A DNA stretch of 53,725 nucleotides from Rhodococcus aetherivorans (GTDB lineage: Bacteria > Actinomycetota > Actinomycetes > Mycobacteriales > Mycobacteriaceae). The stretch lies in contig NZ_JAALEG010000034.1 in assembly GCF_011058165.1 (NCBI RefSeq), forward strand, positions 1 to 53,725, in the 5' to 3' direction. The position numbers and the translations under genes are program-made. The notes beneath the pieces are model-generated. The model saw nothing but the letters and a program-made list of their open reading frames with translations, was not told where the DNA came from and ran no database searches. Each line of letters begins with the position of its first letter. Position 1 is the first letter of the stretch. Positions 52,439-53,725 of the stretch are shown one piece after another.

Positions 52439-53539
52439 ATGACGACGGACGCACCGGCGACCCCCGTCGACGTCGTGGTGATCGGCGCGGGCCAGGCCGG
52501 GCTGTCCACCGCCTACTTCCTGCAGCGGTTCGGCGTCGAACCGGAGTCCGGGTTCGTCGTGCTGGACCGGTCGTTCGGCCCCGGCGGCGCCTGGCAGGAG
52601 CGGTGGCCGTCGTTGACGCTGAGCACCGTCAACGGAGTACACGACCTGCCGGGGTGGCCGTTCTCCGAAGCGGTCGACACCACCGCCGGGCAGGTGCCGG
52701 CGGCCGCCGCGGTTCCCGAGTACTACCGCGCCTACGAGGCCCGCTTCCACCTGCCGGTGCACCGCCCCGTCCAGGTCGGCGTGGTGTGCGCCCGCGGCGA
52801 GCGACTGCGCGTGGAGACCGACCGCGGCGTGTATTCCGCCCGCGGACTGGTCAACGCCACCGGCACGTGGGAACACCCCTTCGTGCCCTGGTACCCGGGC
52901 GCCACCCGCTTCCGCGGACGCCAGCTGCACACCCGGGACTACCGCAGCGCCGACGAGTTCACCGGCCGCCACGTCCTCGTCGTCGGCGGCGGCATCTCGG
53001 CGGTGCAGCTGCTCGACGAGATCTCCCGCGTCACCGAAACCACCTGGGTGACCCGCCGCGAACCCGCCTGGCGCGACGAGGATTTCACCCCGGAACTCGG
53101 CCGGGCCGCCGTCGCGCTGGTCGAGGACCGGGTACGGCGGGGCCTGCCGCCCGGGTCGGTGGTGTCGGTGACCGGACTGCCGGTCACGCCCGCTATCCGT
53201 GCGGCCCGCGAACGCGGCGCACTCGACCGCCTCCCGATGTTCGACGAGATCACCGAGACCGGCGTCCGGTGGCCCGACGGCACCACGCTCGATGTCGATG
53301 TCATCCTGTGGTGCACCGGTTTCCGCAGTTCCCTCGACCATCTCGCGCCCCTCGGCCTGCGCAATCCCGGCGGCGGCATCACCATGACGGGGAAGCTGGC
53401 GACGCAGGTCTCCGCGGACCCGCGGGTCCACCTCGTCGGGTACGGGCCGTCGGCGTCGACCATCGGCGCGAACCGCGCCGGTCGCGCCGCCGCCCGCGAA
53501 CTCGTCGACCATCTCGCGGCCACCGCGCCGGGGCCGTGA
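52439..53539 (+). CDS. Flavin-containing monooxygenase-like FAD/NAD(P) oxidoreductase
   Basis: The 366-residue flavoprotein starts at ATG 52439 behind GGAAGGGAGGG. It has the FAD-binding VVVIGAGQAGLSTAYFLQRF, then GGAWQERWPSLTLSTVNGVH, ARGLVNATGTWEHPFVPWYP, the second dinucleotide motif HVLVVGGGISAVQLLDEISR, and the C-terminal ILWCTGFRSSLDHLAPLGLR. The pattern resembles the CzcO/YdhS-type single-component flavin monooxygenases. Its role in oxidising a specific compound is unknown. The stop overlaps the start of a signal-peptide gene at 53536. Confidence 0.88.
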   Translation: MTTDAPATPVDVVVIGAGQAGLSTAYFLQRFGVEPESGFVVLDRSFGPGGAWQERWPSLTLSTVNGVHDLPGWPFSEAVDTTAGQVPAAAAVPEYYRAYEARFHLPVHRPVQVGVVCARGERLRVETDRGVYSARGLVNATGTWEHPFVPWYPGATRFRGRQLHTRDYRSADEFTGRHVLVVGGGISAVQLLDEISRVTETTWVTRREPAWRDEDFTPELGRAAVALVEDRVRRGLPPGSVVSVTGLPVTPAIRAARERGALDRLPMFDEITETGVRWPDGTTLDVDVILWCTGFRSSLDHLAPLGLRNPGGGITMTGKLATQVSADPRVHLVGYGPSASTIGANRAGRAAARELVDHLAATAPGP

Positions 53540-53608
53540 TCCGCCGCATCGGCGCCGTCCTGGCGATGGTGTCCGCCGGACTGGTGCTCACCGCGCCGGC
53601 GAACGCCG
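53536..53608 (+). CDS. Signal-peptide start of a gene broken at the window end
   Basis: A GTG at 53536 overlaps the preceding stop (GTGA) and begins MIRRIGAVLAMVSAGLVLTA followed by PANA, a textbook signal peptide with a cleavage site after ANA. After about 53606 the sequence switches to another gene in a different frame, so the mature part of the protein is not here. Family unknown. Confidence 0.55.
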
Positions 53609-53725
53609 TTGGTGGAGAAGCAGATCAGCGACCAGGCCCGGCTGCACGGCATCGACGAGGAGCGAGTGCTCGCCGACGTGCTGCTCACCGAGCCGGCGAT
53701 CAAGCGGCTCGTCGAACCCGGGGAG
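53609..53725 (+). pseudogene. 3-hydroxybutyrate dehydrogenase C-terminal-region fragment (chimeric window end)
   Basis: The plus frame starting at 53609 reads LVEKQISDQARLHGIDEERV followed by LADVLLTEPAIKRLVEPGE. This strongly resembles the segment of D-3-hydroxybutyrate dehydrogenases usually written PLVEKQIADQA...EPAIKRLIEPEE. It lies in a different frame from the signal peptide to its left and has no start of its own. The join at about 53600-53610 mirrors the abrupt join at the left end of the window. Confidence 0.65.

Overview
The window is high-GC actinobacterial DNA, most likely from a Rhodococcus-like member of the Mycobacteriales. The signs are frequent GTG starts and 4-bp stop/start overlaps, a three-domain LigD, an EchA6-type protein, a ctpE gene followed by Rv0909-type genes, and dense acyl-CoA catabolism. 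No intact rRNA or tRNA gene and no CRISPR array was seen.

Region 1 (about 135-5632) is an integrated element, read leftwards: small helix-turn-helix genes, a P-loop ATPase, a prim-pol primase, an excisionase-like protein and a tyrosine integrase. Its right end is the 3' end of a tRNA-Arg gene (5611-5632). Both intergenic gaps carry repeats built on GGGGTAC and GGTCCCC. Its left end is fused to an aldehyde dehydrogenase fragment. The far right of the window likewise ends in a fragment of another gene, so both window ends look chimeric.

Region 2 (5.7-17.5 kb) is chromosomal: a DUF385 pair, a Clp-N/HTH protein with twin operators, ribulose-phosphate epimerase, a persulfide-response cluster (CstR-type repressor, DUF302, two rhodaneses, three operators), a lactate-monooxygenase-like flavoprotein with an amidohydrolase, an MddA-like methyltransferase, LigD, a 24/25-bp repeat array and an Rv0910-type toxin-family protein.

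Region 3 (17.5-28.7 kb) is devoted to small-carboxylate uptake: two acetate-type symporters with small partners, a LytS/LytR two-component system, MmcQ, and a CstA/YbdD pair, followed by a Na+/H+ antiporter.

Region 4 (28.8-42 kb) is the most notable. It reads as a full set for catabolism of cyclohexanecarboxylate or a similar alicyclic acid: an acid transporter, CoA ligase, acyl-CoA dehydrogenases, enoyl-CoA hydratase, BadH-like dehydrogenase, BadI-like ring-opening hydrolase, hydroxyacyl-CoA dehydrogenase, thiolase and glutaryl-CoA dehydrogenase. Three promoters in it share seven 14-bp boxes (YGAA-N6-TTCA) set exactly 21 bp apart. Two near-duplicate TetR genes sit inside the operon and are the obvious candidate regulators.

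Region 5 (42-53.7 kb) holds a gamma-butyrolactone-receptor-like TetR, three tandem Rv0909-type small genes beside ctpE, a SnoaL protein divergent from a LysR regulator, GerW, a ZIP transporter, an MBL hydrolase, an EchA6-like protein, an RHH/SPFH pair and a flavin monooxygenase. All functions are inferred from reading the sequence; no database search was run.
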